Of a DNA stretch of 64,000 nucleotides, positions 52,748 through 61,680 are shown one piece after another (the first letter of the stretch is position 1; the number at the start of each line of letters is the position of its first letter). The stretch covers positions 62,001 to 126,000 of the forward strand of contig MSXN01000007.1 of NCBI GenBank assembly GCA_002083555.1. The letters run 5' to 3'. The notes beneath the pieces were generated by a model that was given only the letters and a program-made list of their open reading frames with translations, had not been told where the DNA came from and made no database searches. This stretch comes from Nitrospira sp. ST-bin5. GTDB lineage: Bacteria > Nitrospirota > Nitrospiria > Nitrospirales > Nitrospiraceae. Both the position numbers and the translations under genes were made by a program.

Positions 52748-54550
52748 TTACTCGGCCACGTCGATGTGATGCGCGAGGAGTCGGCGATAGAGTGTGGCGC
52801 GGCTGATCCCGAGAATCTTCGCGGCCTCTGTCCGATTTCCCTGAGCCTGTTGGAGTGCTTGGAGCAATTGGGCTTTTGGTTCTGTGTAGTGCGAGTCCTG
52901 GGAGGATGACGGCAGATGGGCACGCTGAGTATGGTGGAGTTCATCAGGAAAATCAGATGGCATCAGGCTGGCGGTGCGGGCGCTGATCACGGCAAATTCG
53001 ACGGCGCTTTTCAGCTCTCGAACATTGCCGGGCCAGGAGTAGGTCATGAGCAGATGGAGACTGTCTGGATGCAGATTGGTGATAGCTTTGCCTGTGGTGG
53101 CACAGACTTGGGCGAGCAAGGCCTGTGTGAGCAATGGAATGTCATCTCGTCGATCTCGAAGCGGAGGCAGATGGATGCGCGCCACGCGGATGCGATAGAG
53201 TAAATCAGCGCGAAAGGTCCCGCGAATGACGTCTTCGTTGAGATTGTGATGCGTCGCGGCGAGGATGCGGACATTCACCTTTCGCGGCCTGGTTTCTCCC
53301 AGGCGCGTAATTTCTTTTTCTTGAAGGACCCGGAGCAGACTGGTTTGGACGGAAGTCGGGATATCTCCAATTTCATCCAGAAACAGGGTGCCGCCGTCAG
53401 CCGATTCAAAGAGTCCATGGTGATCGTCAATCGCGCCGGTGAAGGCGCCTCGCTTGTGGCCAAACAGCTGGCTGCCCAGCAGTGAATCCGTCAAGCCTGC
53501 GCAGTTGGCGGCAATAAAGGGCCGGTCTTTCCGCGGGCTGGAGTAATGGATGGCTCTGGCGACGAGTTCCTTCCCGGTTCCTGTCTCGCCTTCGATGAGG
53601 ACAGTGGAATCGACGCGCGCCACATCGCGGACGAGTTGATAGACCTGCACCATGGCAGGGGTGCGTCCGACAAGATCGTGGAATTGCGTTTGGTGATCGA
53701 GCTGCTGCCGCAGATGGTGGAGTTCTGTGCGATCATGCAGCAGGATGATGCGCCGCTCAGCGGATTGTGGATCCGCATGGATTTCATATTCGATCCATCG
53801 CGGAGTCGTACTCGTCAAGCGAAGGGGGCGTTGGCCGCGTTGCGGCATGAGCGCGTCCCATGTTTGGCGCAGATGCTTCCGGTCTGCAGACTCCAGCGGG
53901 AAACTCTGTTCCCACGGCTGACCGATGACCGTCGTCGAAGGGCACTCCATCCAGGCAAGGCAGCGCGGGCTGATGAAGGTGACATGGCCTTCTTGATTCG
54001 TGACGATGGCGGCCAGATCCAGATGCTGGAGAAGCGCCAGGACATCGTCGCGTTCCTGGGTAGCGATGGCAAGTGACCCGGTCAGGGATGTTCGGGTCCG
54101 TTCGTGGGTTTTAACTTGGTCGAGGTGGTGCAAGCGCTGATCACGGGCTTGCTGTAAGAGCCTCTGCATCTGGTCGAATCGTTCGTCGATACGCTCGATA
54201 AGGAGGAGTGGACGGTGGGAAGCGGTCAGCGCGGTGGCTTCGAAATGGTGCAGGATGGATGTCAGGTCGCGATGACTCCACGGGCCCGATCGAACCACCC
54301 GCTCATGATCGTTTCTCCACGCGGATTCGCTTTCATCCAGGAAATGCTGCAGAAAGGGGGCGAGGCTTCCGACATCAATGAGAGACTCCGGTGACGTCTT
54401 GAATGTTGCGGCCCACCAGAGCGGCGGATCTCCAAGAAGGCGAAACCTATTGTCCGTCCCGACTCGTTCGAGAACTGCGGTGCCAAGCCTCTGAAGGAGG
54501 GCCTCCAGCATGTTCTGAGGCAGGGAGTTGGGTGAGCTGGATGGCGCCAT
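52748..54550 (-). CDS. PAS-type sigma-54-dependent activator
   Basis: A 600-residue bacterial enhancer-binding protein. Residues 1-150 are a unique sensory part with a coiled coil at about 120-165, followed by a PAS domain (about 175-280; LDLAAIVTNQEGHVTFISPR). The AAA+ core has GETGTGKELVARAIH, the perfect GAFTGA loop and GTLFLDEIGDIP, with arginine-finger region RADLLYRIRVARIHLPPLRD. The Fis helix-turn-helix is GNRTEAAKILGISRATLYRR. It is 18 bases after the GTPase gene, so it likely controls its own operon. No recognised -24/-12 box of correct spacing was found upstream of that operon. Confidence 0.88.
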   Translation of the reverse strand: MAPSSSPNSLPQNMLEALLQRLGTAVLERVGTDNRFRLLGDPPLWWAATFKTSPESLIDVGSLAPFLQHFLDESESAWRNDHERVVRSGPWSHRDLTSILHHFEATALTASHRPLLLIERIDERFDQMQRLLQQARDQRLHHLDQVKTHERTRTSLTGSLAIATQERDDVLALLQHLDLAAIVTNQEGHVTFISPRCLAWMECPSTTVIGQPWEQSFPLESADRKHLRQTWDALMPQRGQRPLRLTSTTPRWIEYEIHADPQSAERRIILLHDRTELHHLRQQLDHQTQFHDLVGRTPAMVQVYQLVRDVARVDSTVLIEGETGTGKELVARAIHYSSPRKDRPFIAANCAGLTDSLLGSQLFGHKRGAFTGAIDDHHGLFESADGGTLFLDEIGDIPTSVQTSLLRVLQEKEITRLGETRPRKVNVRILAATHHNLNEDVIRGTFRADLLYRIRVARIHLPPLRDRRDDIPLLTQALLAQVCATTGKAITNLHPDSLHLLMTYSWPGNVRELKSAVEFAVISARTASLMPSDFPDELHHTQRAHLPSSSQDSHYTEPKAQLLQALQQAQGNRTEAAKILGISRATLYRRLLAHHIDVAE

Positions 54551-54568
54551 GGCAGTCCAGTTGTATCG

Positions 54569-55069
54569 CTAGGCGGCTTCTAGAATTGTGTGCGTGAGCC
54601 GCATAAAGAGTTCCGGCACCCCGTCGCCGGTCTTGGCGCTTCCCGTGACCACGAGCCATCCCTTGCCTCGCAGCTGTGCAAGTGTCGACTCGTCGATTTC
54701 CCATTCCTGGAGCTGATCGGCCTTGTTCACGATGAGGACGAAAGGCACGGGACCGAGTGTGGATTGGGCCAGTTGGTGCAGGGATTCCGCCGTATCCAGG
54801 GTAGACCGCCTCAGGCCGTCGGCGACGAGGATATAGCCGGATGAGCCTCGCAAATAGGATTCCCGCATTTTCTGAAAATCGTCTTCTCCATAGAGGTCCC
54901 AAATCATCAGGGTCACGTCCCGGTCCTCGACGAGGAGCGTTTTCTTTTCGATCGTCACGCCGATGGTCGTGTGGTACTGCTCCGAAAACATGCCCGTCAC
55001 GAAACGGCGGATGAGACTGGTCTTTCCGACGGCGAATCCACCCAGGAGACAGATCTTCTTTTGAATCAT
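54569..55069 (-). CDS. Ras/Rab-like small GTPase
   Basis: A 166-residue P-loop GTPase of the bacterial Ras-like/MglA superfamily. G1 is GGFAVGKTS (10-18), the switch I Thr is in TTIGVTIEKK, G3 is WDLYGEDDF (Asp58, Gly61), G4 is NKAD (115-118) and G5 is GSAK (143-146). Ras Gln61 corresponds to Glu62 here, so intrinsic hydrolysis may be altered. ATG 55069 overlaps the stop of the upstream envelope gene in an ATGA junction. There is no lipid-anchor motif. It may act with the roadblock-like protein encoded just before it, as MglA acts with MglB. Confidence 0.88.
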   Translation of the reverse strand: MIQKKICLLGGFAVGKTSLIRRFVTGMFSEQYHTTIGVTIEKKTLLVEDRDVTLMIWDLYGEDDFQKMRESYLRGSSGYILVADGLRRSTLDTAESLHQLAQSTLGPVPFVLIVNKADQLQEWEIDESTLAQLRGKGWLVVTGSAKTGDGVPELFMRLTHTILEAA

Positions 55070-56850
55070 GGTGCGGAGTCCGCGCGCCGGACGAGAGGCT
55101 TGGGGGTGACGAGGAGCGTGACCCGCCGCTGCGCATTCTGACTGCCTTTAGTTCCCCCACGTTTCTGCCCAGCGAACGAAGTTGGTTCCACGCTCGCGCT
55201 GAGGGTGAGCGGCGCGTAGGAGTCCGCTCCTCCAAGTGCGGCGATGACGGCATGCGCTCTGGCGGTGGCGAGCAGGAAATTCATGGATTCCGTTCCTGTC
55301 GGATCGGCATCGCCGATCGCTTCAATGACAGGCGGTTCGCCCGCAGCAGAGAGAGCGGACTGGCGCAAGTCTTCAATTATGCGTTTGACCGGCGTGACCT
55401 TGCTCAATTCTGTATCGGAGAGTGTGGAGGACCCGCTCTCAAAGAAAAAACTGATTCGGTTCAATTGGGCGATGAGGTCAGCGCGTGAGGCGGTGCGGAG
55501 GTCCTCGTCGTGATATTCACGAACGCCAGGAAGTAAGAGGGCCATCTGTCTGGTTTGGATGGCCCAGGTTTCCGGCGCAGTGCCGCTGGCGGTGAGACTG
55601 CCATCGTCGTAGCGGAGCGTTGCGGTCCCTGGGGGACGGAGGAGCAAGGCTGCACGTTTGCCGACGAATTGAGGATCAAGGGAGTGGAACGGGGTCCAGT
55701 GAGAGATGATGTGCTCGCGAGGGATTCCTTCCTGAGTCAAGAGATCGTCTGGCTCCGCTGCCATTGGATCGCGGAGTCCCTCGAGGGTGACCACACGGCC
55801 GTCGCGTTCCAGTGTCGTTACGACGACTCCGGGCATAGTTCGGATTCTCTGCGTCAGATTTTGCCATCGCTGGTTGTTTTGATAGGCAGTCCAGCCCCAG
55901 AGGGCTGTGGAGAGGGCGATGACAGTGAGGGCCATCCAGGTCATTGGGGAGGTTCTCGTGCGGGGAGTTTCGTATTGAGTCTGCACACATTCCATGAGGC
56001 GGTCGTGTGTGGCATCGAAGCTCGAAGGGTTTCCGTCGAAGGCGGCGAAAGCGTCGGCATAGTCGAGCTGGATTGATTCGAGGGTTTGCTGCACCTGAGC
56101 CCGAAGATAGCCCGGTGCGGTTCCCCTGACGACGCAGGCCAGGATGGCCTGGGAATTGTGTTCGATCAAGACCCGGCATTCTCCAACCTCCAGGGTATTG
56201 AGGGTCTGTCCTCGCGGGGTATTGAAGGTGTCCTGCACAAAGGTTTGAATGGCCGTCAGCATGCCGGATACCAGCTGTTGATCATGAATGATAGCGGTAT
56301 CCGATCCGACGTGATGGAGCAGGAGTCCGGTCTCGCGATGAATGAGAAAGAGTTGCTCCACTCGAAAGCGCAGCGTGTGCAGGAGGACGATTTCGGCGAA
56401 TGGTCGTCCTGTTCGCCAGGCCTCTATTCTCCAGGCGAGCCCTTTGGGGGACAGGCTGTGATCGATGGTCTGATTGAACAACTGCATCATCCCTTGCAGC
56501 GTGCGGACGATCGCTTGGCGGATGGCCGGGCCCATGATGGGGGCGATGGCCTCCGCGATCACATGGGGATTGCGGCGTACAGAACTCGTCAGTGCGCTCT
56601 GAACATACGGTGTGAGTGCGGCGGTCAGTCGCTCGTCCTGTTTGCCGCGCAAGGTGATGGCCTCTGCGAGGACTTTGCTGACGGAGGGCGCATCGGTCTC
56701 CGTATGTTCCAGACGATTGCGGAGTTCGGTAAGCTGGGTTTGTTCCGGCGCAAGGAGCAGCGTGCGAAGTTCCGCCCACTCTTGTTTCAACTCGGGGGTC
56801 GCGGCGGTGTCAGCCGAGGAGGGCTGAGGGCTGGGCCGGGGTTGATTCAC
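55066..56850 (-). CDS. Roadblock-like / transmembrane / OmpA-type envelope protein
   Basis: A 594-residue protein. A helical N-terminal region (about 20-160) is followed by a Roadblock/LC7-like stretch (about 165-275; LFLIHRETGLLLHHV, then helix and strands), a single membrane helix (MTWMALTVIALSTALWGWTA, 303-322), a small BON-like piece (IRTMPGVVVTTLERDG) and a C-terminal OmpA/MotB-like domain (about 465-580; FFFESGSSTLSDTELSKV, then IGDADPTGTESMN). The membrane helix puts the LC7 part in the cytoplasm and the OmpA part in the periplasm, so the protein could transmit a GTPase signal to the cell wall. GTG 56850 is preferred, with AAGGAG upstream; TTG 56853 is an alternative. Confidence 0.7.
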   Translation of the reverse strand: MNQPRPSPQPSSADTAATPELKQEWAELRTLLLAPEQTQLTELRNRLEHTETDAPSVSKVLAEAITLRGKQDERLTAALTPYVQSALTSSVRRNPHVIAEAIAPIMGPAIRQAIVRTLQGMMQLFNQTIDHSLSPKGLAWRIEAWRTGRPFAEIVLLHTLRFRVEQLFLIHRETGLLLHHVGSDTAIIHDQQLVSGMLTAIQTFVQDTFNTPRGQTLNTLEVGECRVLIEHNSQAILACVVRGTAPGYLRAQVQQTLESIQLDYADAFAAFDGNPSSFDATHDRLMECVQTQYETPRTRTSPMTWMALTVIALSTALWGWTAYQNNQRWQNLTQRIRTMPGVVVTTLERDGRVVTLEGLRDPMAAEPDDLLTQEGIPREHIISHWTPFHSLDPQFVGKRAALLLRPPGTATLRYDDGSLTASGTAPETWAIQTRQMALLLPGVREYHDEDLRTASRADLIAQLNRISFFFESGSSTLSDTELSKVTPVKRIIEDLRQSALSAAGEPPVIEAIGDADPTGTESMNFLLATARAHAVIAALGGADSYAPLTLSASVEPTSFAGQKRGGTKGSQNAQRRVTLLVTPKPLVRRADSAP

Positions 56851-56877
56851 CAAAATGGGCTCCTTGCGTGCGGGCGA

Positions 56878-57474
56878 CTAGGATGTGGGTGAGCCCTGCT
56901 GGAGTTTCTGAGATAGCTCAGCTAACAGCTCTGCGAGTGCCGTACGGTCTGTTTTGGTGTGCCGCAGATCTGCGACGGAACGATTGAGAGAGTCTGAGAG
57001 TTGGTCTTGTGTGGATCGGATCGTTTCCTTGAGGGCGGTGACATGATCCAGGACTTCCTGGCGCAGCGTGCGTTCGGACTGATCGGTTTGTTGGGCCAGG
57101 TCGGTGGCTTTGCGTTCGACCACGGCTCCGAGGCTGGTGAGATCCCTGACGAGGTGCTGCAAGGCTTCGCCGCGGACTTCCTGCTCATGTTGCAAACGAC
57201 CGGACAGGACGGCTACTTCCTGCTGCATGAAGGCTTCGAGCGCATCGAATCGTTTCGTGAGTTCGGCTCTGAGCGCGGCAGCTTCCCTGACGAGATTCTG
57301 TTCAAGTGCGGAGAAGCGCCGGTCGTGATCACGGACTTGTGCTCCGAAGAGGATGTCTCGAATCTTTTCGAGATTGCCGTTCTGTGTATGGTCGTCGGCT
57401 GTTAGGAAATGCGACGACGCGGAAGACTCGACGACGAGCGAAGGGGCTTGGGTGTCAGCGGCTTCTGTTGACAT
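56878..57474 (-). CDS. Coiled-coil protein heading the GTPase operon
   Basis: A 198-residue soluble protein with a short N-terminal part and a long heptad coiled coil (about residues 38-190; DHDRRFSALEQNLVREAAAL, EQEVRGEALQHLVRDLTSLG and more). No signal peptide, so it is cytoplasmic. ATG 57474 has AAGGAGTCGC upstream; the longer frame to 57582 is not supported. It is 27 bases before the roadblock/OmpA gene and is probably the first gene of that operon. Function unknown; a scaffold for the GTPase complex is inference. Confidence 0.7.
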   Translation of the reverse strand: MSTEAADTQAPSLVVESSASSHFLTADDHTQNGNLEKIRDILFGAQVRDHDRRFSALEQNLVREAAALRAELTKRFDALEAFMQQEVAVLSGRLQHEQEVRGEALQHLVRDLTSLGAVVERKATDLAQQTDQSERTLRQEVLDHVTALKETIRSTQDQLSDSLNRSVADLRHTKTDRTALAELLAELSQKLQQGSPTS

Positions 57475-57666
57475 AAGCGACTCCTTGGTCACGTGCTCTG
57501 GAGCATGGTGGCGCCATGGTCCAGGATGGTAAGAGGGGGATGTATTGTGCCGTCTGCGGAGGATGGCAACCGTGCGGGCCATCCCCGACGGGCACAGGGC
57601 CTCTGGGCCGCTATGTTAACACCGGCGATTTGCTGTCAACAAGGTGCTAGCGAGGGATTCTGTGGT

Positions 57667-58788
57667 CTAGGATGAGGGAGGCAGGGGTGTAAGGCTGGTT
57701 GTGGACTCAATGGTCTCAATGATCCCGCCCCCTAGCACTCGATCTCCGTCATAAAACACGGCGGATTGCCCGGGACTGAGTGCCCGCTGTGGCGTGCTAA
57801 ATTGAACGATCATCCTTCCGGCAGATTGAGGAATAGTCGTAGCTGACGATGGGGGTGTGGCGTAACGCACTTTACAGTCGACTCGGGACGGCGCGGCTAG
57901 AAGTCTGGGATCGAGGATATTGAGGTCTTTCACTATACAGGAGCAGCTGAGCAGGTGTTCTTCCGGTCCAAGAACGACGGTGTTGGTAGCCGGTTGAACC
58001 CGCTGGACGTAGAGGCGTTGTCCGGTGGCGATGCCGAGCCCTCTTCTTTGTCCCGGTGTATAAAAAGGAATCCCCTCGTGGGTTCCTAGCGTGGTTCCGG
58101 TCTCGTCGACGAAGTGTCCGGGCGTGCTCTGGAGATCGGGTTGTTCCTGGAGGAAGGTCCGGTAATCGCCATGACTGACGAAGCAGATTTCCTGACTCTC
58201 TTTCATCTCCTCTTCCGGAAGCCCGAGGGTGGCGGCCTCTCGCCAGACATCGGTTTTCTGCATTTGTCCAACCGGGAAGAGTAATCGGTTCAGCCAGGAA
58301 GCCTGGAGCCGGTAGAGGAAATAGCTTTGATCCTTCCTGACATCAGCTCCTTTCATGAGGGAGAGGTGCTCGCCGATTCGGTCGACATGCGCATAGTGGC
58401 CGGTCGCCACGAAAGAGATACCTTTTGAGTCTGCGAGCTCGATGAGTTGGCGAAGCTTCACGCGTTCGTTGCAGCGCACGCAGGGGTTGGGTGTGGTGCC
58501 GTTCGCATAGGCGGAAACAAAGTCATCAATGACTGCGGTGCGGAACTCGGCGCGGGAGTCGACGAGTTCGTGCGGGATGTTGAGTTGTTTGGCCACGTAT
58601 CGCGCGATGCCAACTTTGCAGCAGCCGCGCTCCTCCCAGCGCTTCGAGGCCGCGACTTCTCCGTTCTCATGCTCCCAGACCTGGAGGGTGACGCCATGGA
58701 CTTCAAAGCCCTGCCGAGTCAGAAGGAGAGCGGCTACGGAGCTATCGACTCCCCCGCTCATACCGAGGAGGACGGTTGGACGTGACAT
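57667..58788 (-). CDS. mnmA: tRNA-uridine 2-sulfurtransferase
   Basis: ATP-dependent thiouridylase (373 residues) that installs 2-thiouridine at U34 of Lys, Glu and Gln tRNAs. The PP-loop is LLGMSGGVDSSVAALLL; catalytic Cys residues are in TPNPCVRCNERVK and FCFVSHGDYR-type sequence (QEICFVSHGDYRTFL), and GQRRGLGIATG is conserved. ATG 58788 is chosen over a frame open to 58929 because MSRPTVLLGMSGG matches the usual N-terminus. Confidence 0.95.
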   Translation of the reverse strand: MSRPTVLLGMSGGVDSSVAALLLTRQGFEVHGVTLQVWEHENGEVAASKRWEERGCCKVGIARYVAKQLNIPHELVDSRAEFRTAVIDDFVSAYANGTTPNPCVRCNERVKLRQLIELADSKGISFVATGHYAHVDRIGEHLSLMKGADVRKDQSYFLYRLQASWLNRLLFPVGQMQKTDVWREAATLGLPEEEMKESQEICFVSHGDYRTFLQEQPDLQSTPGHFVDETGTTLGTHEGIPFYTPGQRRGLGIATGQRLYVQRVQPATNTVVLGPEEHLLSCSCIVKDLNILDPRLLAAPSRVDCKVRYATPPSSATTIPQSAGRMIVQFSTPQRALSPGQSAVFYDGDRVLGGGIIETIESTTSLTPLPPSS

Positions 58789-58823
58789 AGTGCGGCTATT
58801 GTACTGTCTGACCGACGAAAGGG

Positions 58824-59267
58824 CTAGAGGTCTGGCGTGCGTATTTTGCTTCGATGGAGAGTCAGGTCGTGGACATTCTTGGCCGATTGGGGATGCTCCT
58901 CGACCCAGCGATGGGCCCCCATATCGCACATACCATGAAAATGCGCTCCGTCCTCAATGGCAATGGCAGGAGTTCGGATATCCCCAATGAGGACGCCCTG
59001 TTTGAGGATTTGGATTCTTTCTGTGGCAGTAACGGTGCCGTTTATTTTTCCACTGGTGAGCAGCGTGCCTGCGGAAATGATCCCCTTGACCACGGCAAAC
59101 TCCCCCACGATCAGTGTGCCGGTGGTGTGGATTTCACCTTCCAGTTTTCCGTCGATTCGAACAGTGCCGTCGAAATTCACGACGCCTTTGAATTCAACCC
59201 CTTTTCCAAGAAAGGTGAAATTGTCGTCGTCAGACGGGGATGTCTTCTTATCGCCAATTGCCCACAT
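58824..59267 (-). CDS. Bactofilin-family cytoskeletal protein
   Basis: A 147-residue polymer-forming protein of the bactofilin (DUF583) fold, a right-handed beta helix. Core repeats are FLGKGVEFKGVVNFDGTVRI, DGKLEGEIHTTGTLIVGEFA and IISAGTLLTSGKINGTVTAT. The C-terminal tail (about residues 118-147) is basic and without repeats. ATG 59267 is preferred over GTG 59312. A second bactofilin gene lies 89 bases upstream. Confidence 0.88.
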   Translation of the reverse strand: MWAIGDKKTSPSDDDNFTFLGKGVEFKGVVNFDGTVRIDGKLEGEIHTTGTLIVGEFAVVKGIISAGTLLTSGKINGTVTATERIQILKQGVLIGDIRTPAIAIEDGAHFHGMCDMGAHRWVEEHPQSAKNVHDLTLHRSKIRTPDL

Positions 59268-59356
59268 GCGATCAAAGGTCCTTCCAGGTGCAGCAGGCTC
59301 ACCGGGCGTCACGGGTTCAGGACCCCGATGAGCGTATTATTGTGAGACCGGAAAAA

Positions 59357-59857
59357 CTAACCGTTTATTCTTTTTATGCCGCCCTGGCCTGAGATGCCCA
59401 CCGGGTGAAGGGGCGTTTCGCGAGGGACTTCTCGAATACCTTGTGACATTTCGAGAGTTCCGTTAAAGAGCACGCCTTCTTCAATTGAAAGCATGGGGGT
59501 CTTTATTCCACCGTTGACGATGGCTGGGGCGCGGAGTTTAATCTTTTCTTTCGCGACGACATCGCCCGTGATTTTCCCTTTGCAGACAATGGTGCCGGCC
59601 GTTACTTTGGCGGTGATGACAGCCTCTTCACCCACGAGGAGGACCCCTTCGGTGTGAATTTCTCCGTCGAGAGATCCATCAATTCTGACGGTTCCGTTGT
59701 ACGAGATGGTGCCTTTAAACTCGACACCTTTACCGACAAATGCGCTGACATCTTCTGAGGCTTCCTGGCGGCCTAGGTTTGAAGCGAGCGAGATGTCTTC
59801 AGCTTCCACTTCCTCTGCCATCGTGCGCTTCCCGTCCTGCTTGTCTGATTTCCACAT
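59357..59857 (-). CDS. Bactofilin-family cytoskeletal protein (paralogue)
   Basis: A 166-residue bactofilin with the same core (VGKGVEFKGTISYNGTVRID, GSLDGEIHTEGVLLVGEEAV, VVAKEKIKLRAPAIVNGGIK). AGGAGCATCGACC lies before the ATG. It has a short N-terminal tail and a C-terminal tail of about 25 residues (REVPRETPLHPVGISGQGG). Tandem bactofilins can co-polymerise or place partners; here they sit next to the chromosome-partition genes, as in other bacteria where bactofilins bind ParA/ParB complexes. Confidence 0.88.
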   Translation of the reverse strand: MWKSDKQDGKRTMAEEVEAEDISLASNLGRQEASEDVSAFVGKGVEFKGTISYNGTVRIDGSLDGEIHTEGVLLVGEEAVITAKVTAGTIVCKGKITGDVVAKEKIKLRAPAIVNGGIKTPMLSIEEGVLFNGTLEMSQGIREVPRETPLHPVGISGQGGIKRING

Positions 59858-60022
59858 GGTCGATGCTCCTCCTCTGGGTTCGGGACAAAAGATGATGGGG
59901 GTAACCCCTGTTAGGTGCTGTATCGGAGTGTCTAGGTAAGATATTTAGCGTTAGTTGAGAGAAAAGCAACAAATATGCCTTTTCTCAACAGTCGTCTGGG
60001 GCGTGGCGAAGAGCGATGCTGT

Positions 60023-60871
60023 CTAGGCGAGGAGATTGTCGATGATTCCCTCCAGCTCTGGTGCGGAATAGTAATGGATGATGACTTTCCCGCCTTTCCG
60101 ACCCGCCTCGATCGTGACTCGCGTTCCAAAACGTTTTTGGAGCCTCGACTCTATGTCGCTCCATTGCGACGTGGTTATTGGCGGCTTTGTCCGTTTTCTT
60201 GCGGTGCTGGATGTGGTGACGAGGCGTTCGGTCTCGCGAACGGAAAGCGCGCGCTCCGCAACTGCCTTTGCAATTCTGCATTGAGTCTCAGGGCTGTCGA
60301 GTGCGAGAAGGACTTTGGCGTGTCCGGCTGAAAGGGATCCGGACTCCACAAGGGCTTGCACGTCGTGGTGGAGGTTGAGTAGACGTACGGAATTAGCCAC
60401 AGAAGATCGATCGCGGCCGACTTTTTGCGCGATGCTATCGTGAGTCAATCCGAATTCGTTCATCATTCTCGAATACGCTCTGGCGGTCTCCATGGGATTG
60501 AGGTCTTCACGTTGGAGATTTTCAACGAGGGCGAAGAGAATCGCTTCTTGATCACTGCAATTGCGTACGACCGCTTGGATGGTGTCGAGTCCGGCCTCTT
60601 TGGTGGCGCGCCATCGCCGCTCGCCCGAAATGAGTTCGAAAATGCCGTCACCTTTTCGACGGACTAAAATCGGTTGAAGCAAGCCGCTTTCTTTTATTGA
60701 TGCTGCCAGTTCAGCGAGCTCGGCAGGATGGAAGATTTGCCGAGGTTGGTAGCGATTCGGTACGATCGCATCAATTCTGATCTGCTGAATATCCGCCGCA
60801 TTGCTTGGGACGGCTGCTTGCCCGCCCGGCAGTAATGCATCGAGACCTCTACCTAGTGCTTTTTTCTCCAT
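60023..60871 (-). CDS. parB: Chromosome-partitioning protein ParB
   Basis: A 282-residue DNA-binding CTPase that loads at parS and spreads. It begins KKALGRGLDALLPGG, contains the CTP-binding GERRWRATKEAGL and ENLQREDLNPMETARAY stretches, the helix-turn-helix LTHDSIAQKVGRDRSSVANS and a C-terminal dimer domain. ATG at 60871 with AAGGAG about 11 bases upstream; its 5' end overlaps the parA end by 23 bases. Two parS sites lie near rsmG. Confidence 0.95.
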   Translation of the reverse strand: MEKKALGRGLDALLPGGQAAVPSNAADIQQIRIDAIVPNRYQPRQIFHPAELAELAASIKESGLLQPILVRRKGDGIFELISGERRWRATKEAGLDTIQAVVRNCSDQEAILFALVENLQREDLNPMETARAYSRMMNEFGLTHDSIAQKVGRDRSSVANSVRLLNLHHDVQALVESGSLSAGHAKVLLALDSPETQCRIAKAVAERALSVRETERLVTTSSTARKRTKPPITTSQWSDIESRLQKRFGTRVTIEAGRKGGKVIIHYYSAPELEGIIDNLLA

Positions 60872-61625
60872 GATCGAGAAACTCCTTTGCGAGTGAGAGA
60901 TAGGCCTGTGAGCCCGATGAGGCCGCATTATAGAGAATGCCTGGCCGACCATAGCTCGGGGCTTCAGCCAACGTCACATTTCGTGGAATGACGGCTTGGT
61001 AGACTTTGCTTCCAAAATGGTTTCGGACTTGTTCGGACACCTGGCGGGCCAACGTGTTGCGTGCATCGAACATGGTCAGCACGATTCCCTCTATGAAGAG
61101 ATCGAGATTGATGGACTGCTTTACCCGCTCGATACTGCCTATAAGCCGAGAGAGCCCTTCCATCGCATAGTACTCACATTGCACTGGAATGAGAACTGAC
61201 TTTGCAGCAGCAAGGGCGTTAATTGTAAGAATGCCGAGAGCTGGGGGGCAATCAAGCACAATGACATCGTATGCATCGTGGATCCCTTTGATTGCGTCAC
61301 GGAGGTGATGCTCTCGTCCCTCAACATTGGCCAACTCGATTTCAGCCCCTGCGAGATCGGCGTTTGAAGGCAATATAGACAGCCCATTGACGCTTGTCTT
61401 TTGAATGACATTCTCGCAAATATCTTGTTTTATTAGGCAGTTATATATTGTTTTCTGTAATGATCGCGGGTCAACACCAACTCCACTGGTTGCATTGCCC
61501 TGCGGGTCAAGATCAATCAATAGGATGGATTTGCCTTGGAGCGCAATTGCTGCTGCAAGATTGACGGAAGTAGTTGTTTTTCCAACCCCCCCCTTTTGAT
61601 TGGCAACCGCAACTATCCTTGCCAT
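60849..61625 (-). CDS. parA: Chromosome-partitioning ATPase ParA (Soj)
   Basis: A 258-residue Walker-type ATPase. It has the deviant Walker A NQKGGVGKTTTSVNLAAAI, Walker A' ILLIDLDPQGNATSG, Walker B VIVLDCPPALG and the DNA-binding Arg region near the C-terminus. It acts with ParB on parS to separate origins. The 5' end is close to a parS site 25 bases upstream. Confidence 0.96.
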   Translation of the reverse strand: MARIVAVANQKGGVGKTTTSVNLAAAIALQGKSILLIDLDPQGNATSGVGVDPRSLQKTIYNCLIKQDICENVIQKTSVNGLSILPSNADLAGAEIELANVEGREHHLRDAIKGIHDAYDVIVLDCPPALGILTINALAAAKSVLIPVQCEYYAMEGLSRLIGSIERVKQSINLDLFIEGIVLTMFDARNTLARQVSEQVRNHFGSKVYQAVIPRNVTLAEAPSYGRPGILYNAASSGSQAYLSLAKEFLDHGEKSTR

Positions 61626-61649
61626 TAATCGTCCTTCCTATAGAGGGGC

Positions 61650-61665
61650 TGTTCCACGTGGAACA
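61650..61665. promoter_or_regulatory. parS site between rsmG and parA
   Basis: TGTTCCACGTGGAACA is a perfect 16-bp palindrome, a single-step variant of the classic bacterial parS TGTTTCACGTGAAACA. Flanking bases extend it to a 22-bp palindrome. It lies in the 55-base rsmG-parA gap. Confidence 0.85.
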
Positions 61666-61680
61666 GCCTCTGCTTGCTAT

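Noticed and set aside
57566..57581. TGGC-N8-TTGC on the minus strand upstream of the coiled-coil/GTPase operon
   Set aside because: The -24/-12 spacing is one base too long (GG-N11-GC), which normally abolishes sigma-54 promoter function; kept only as a remark.
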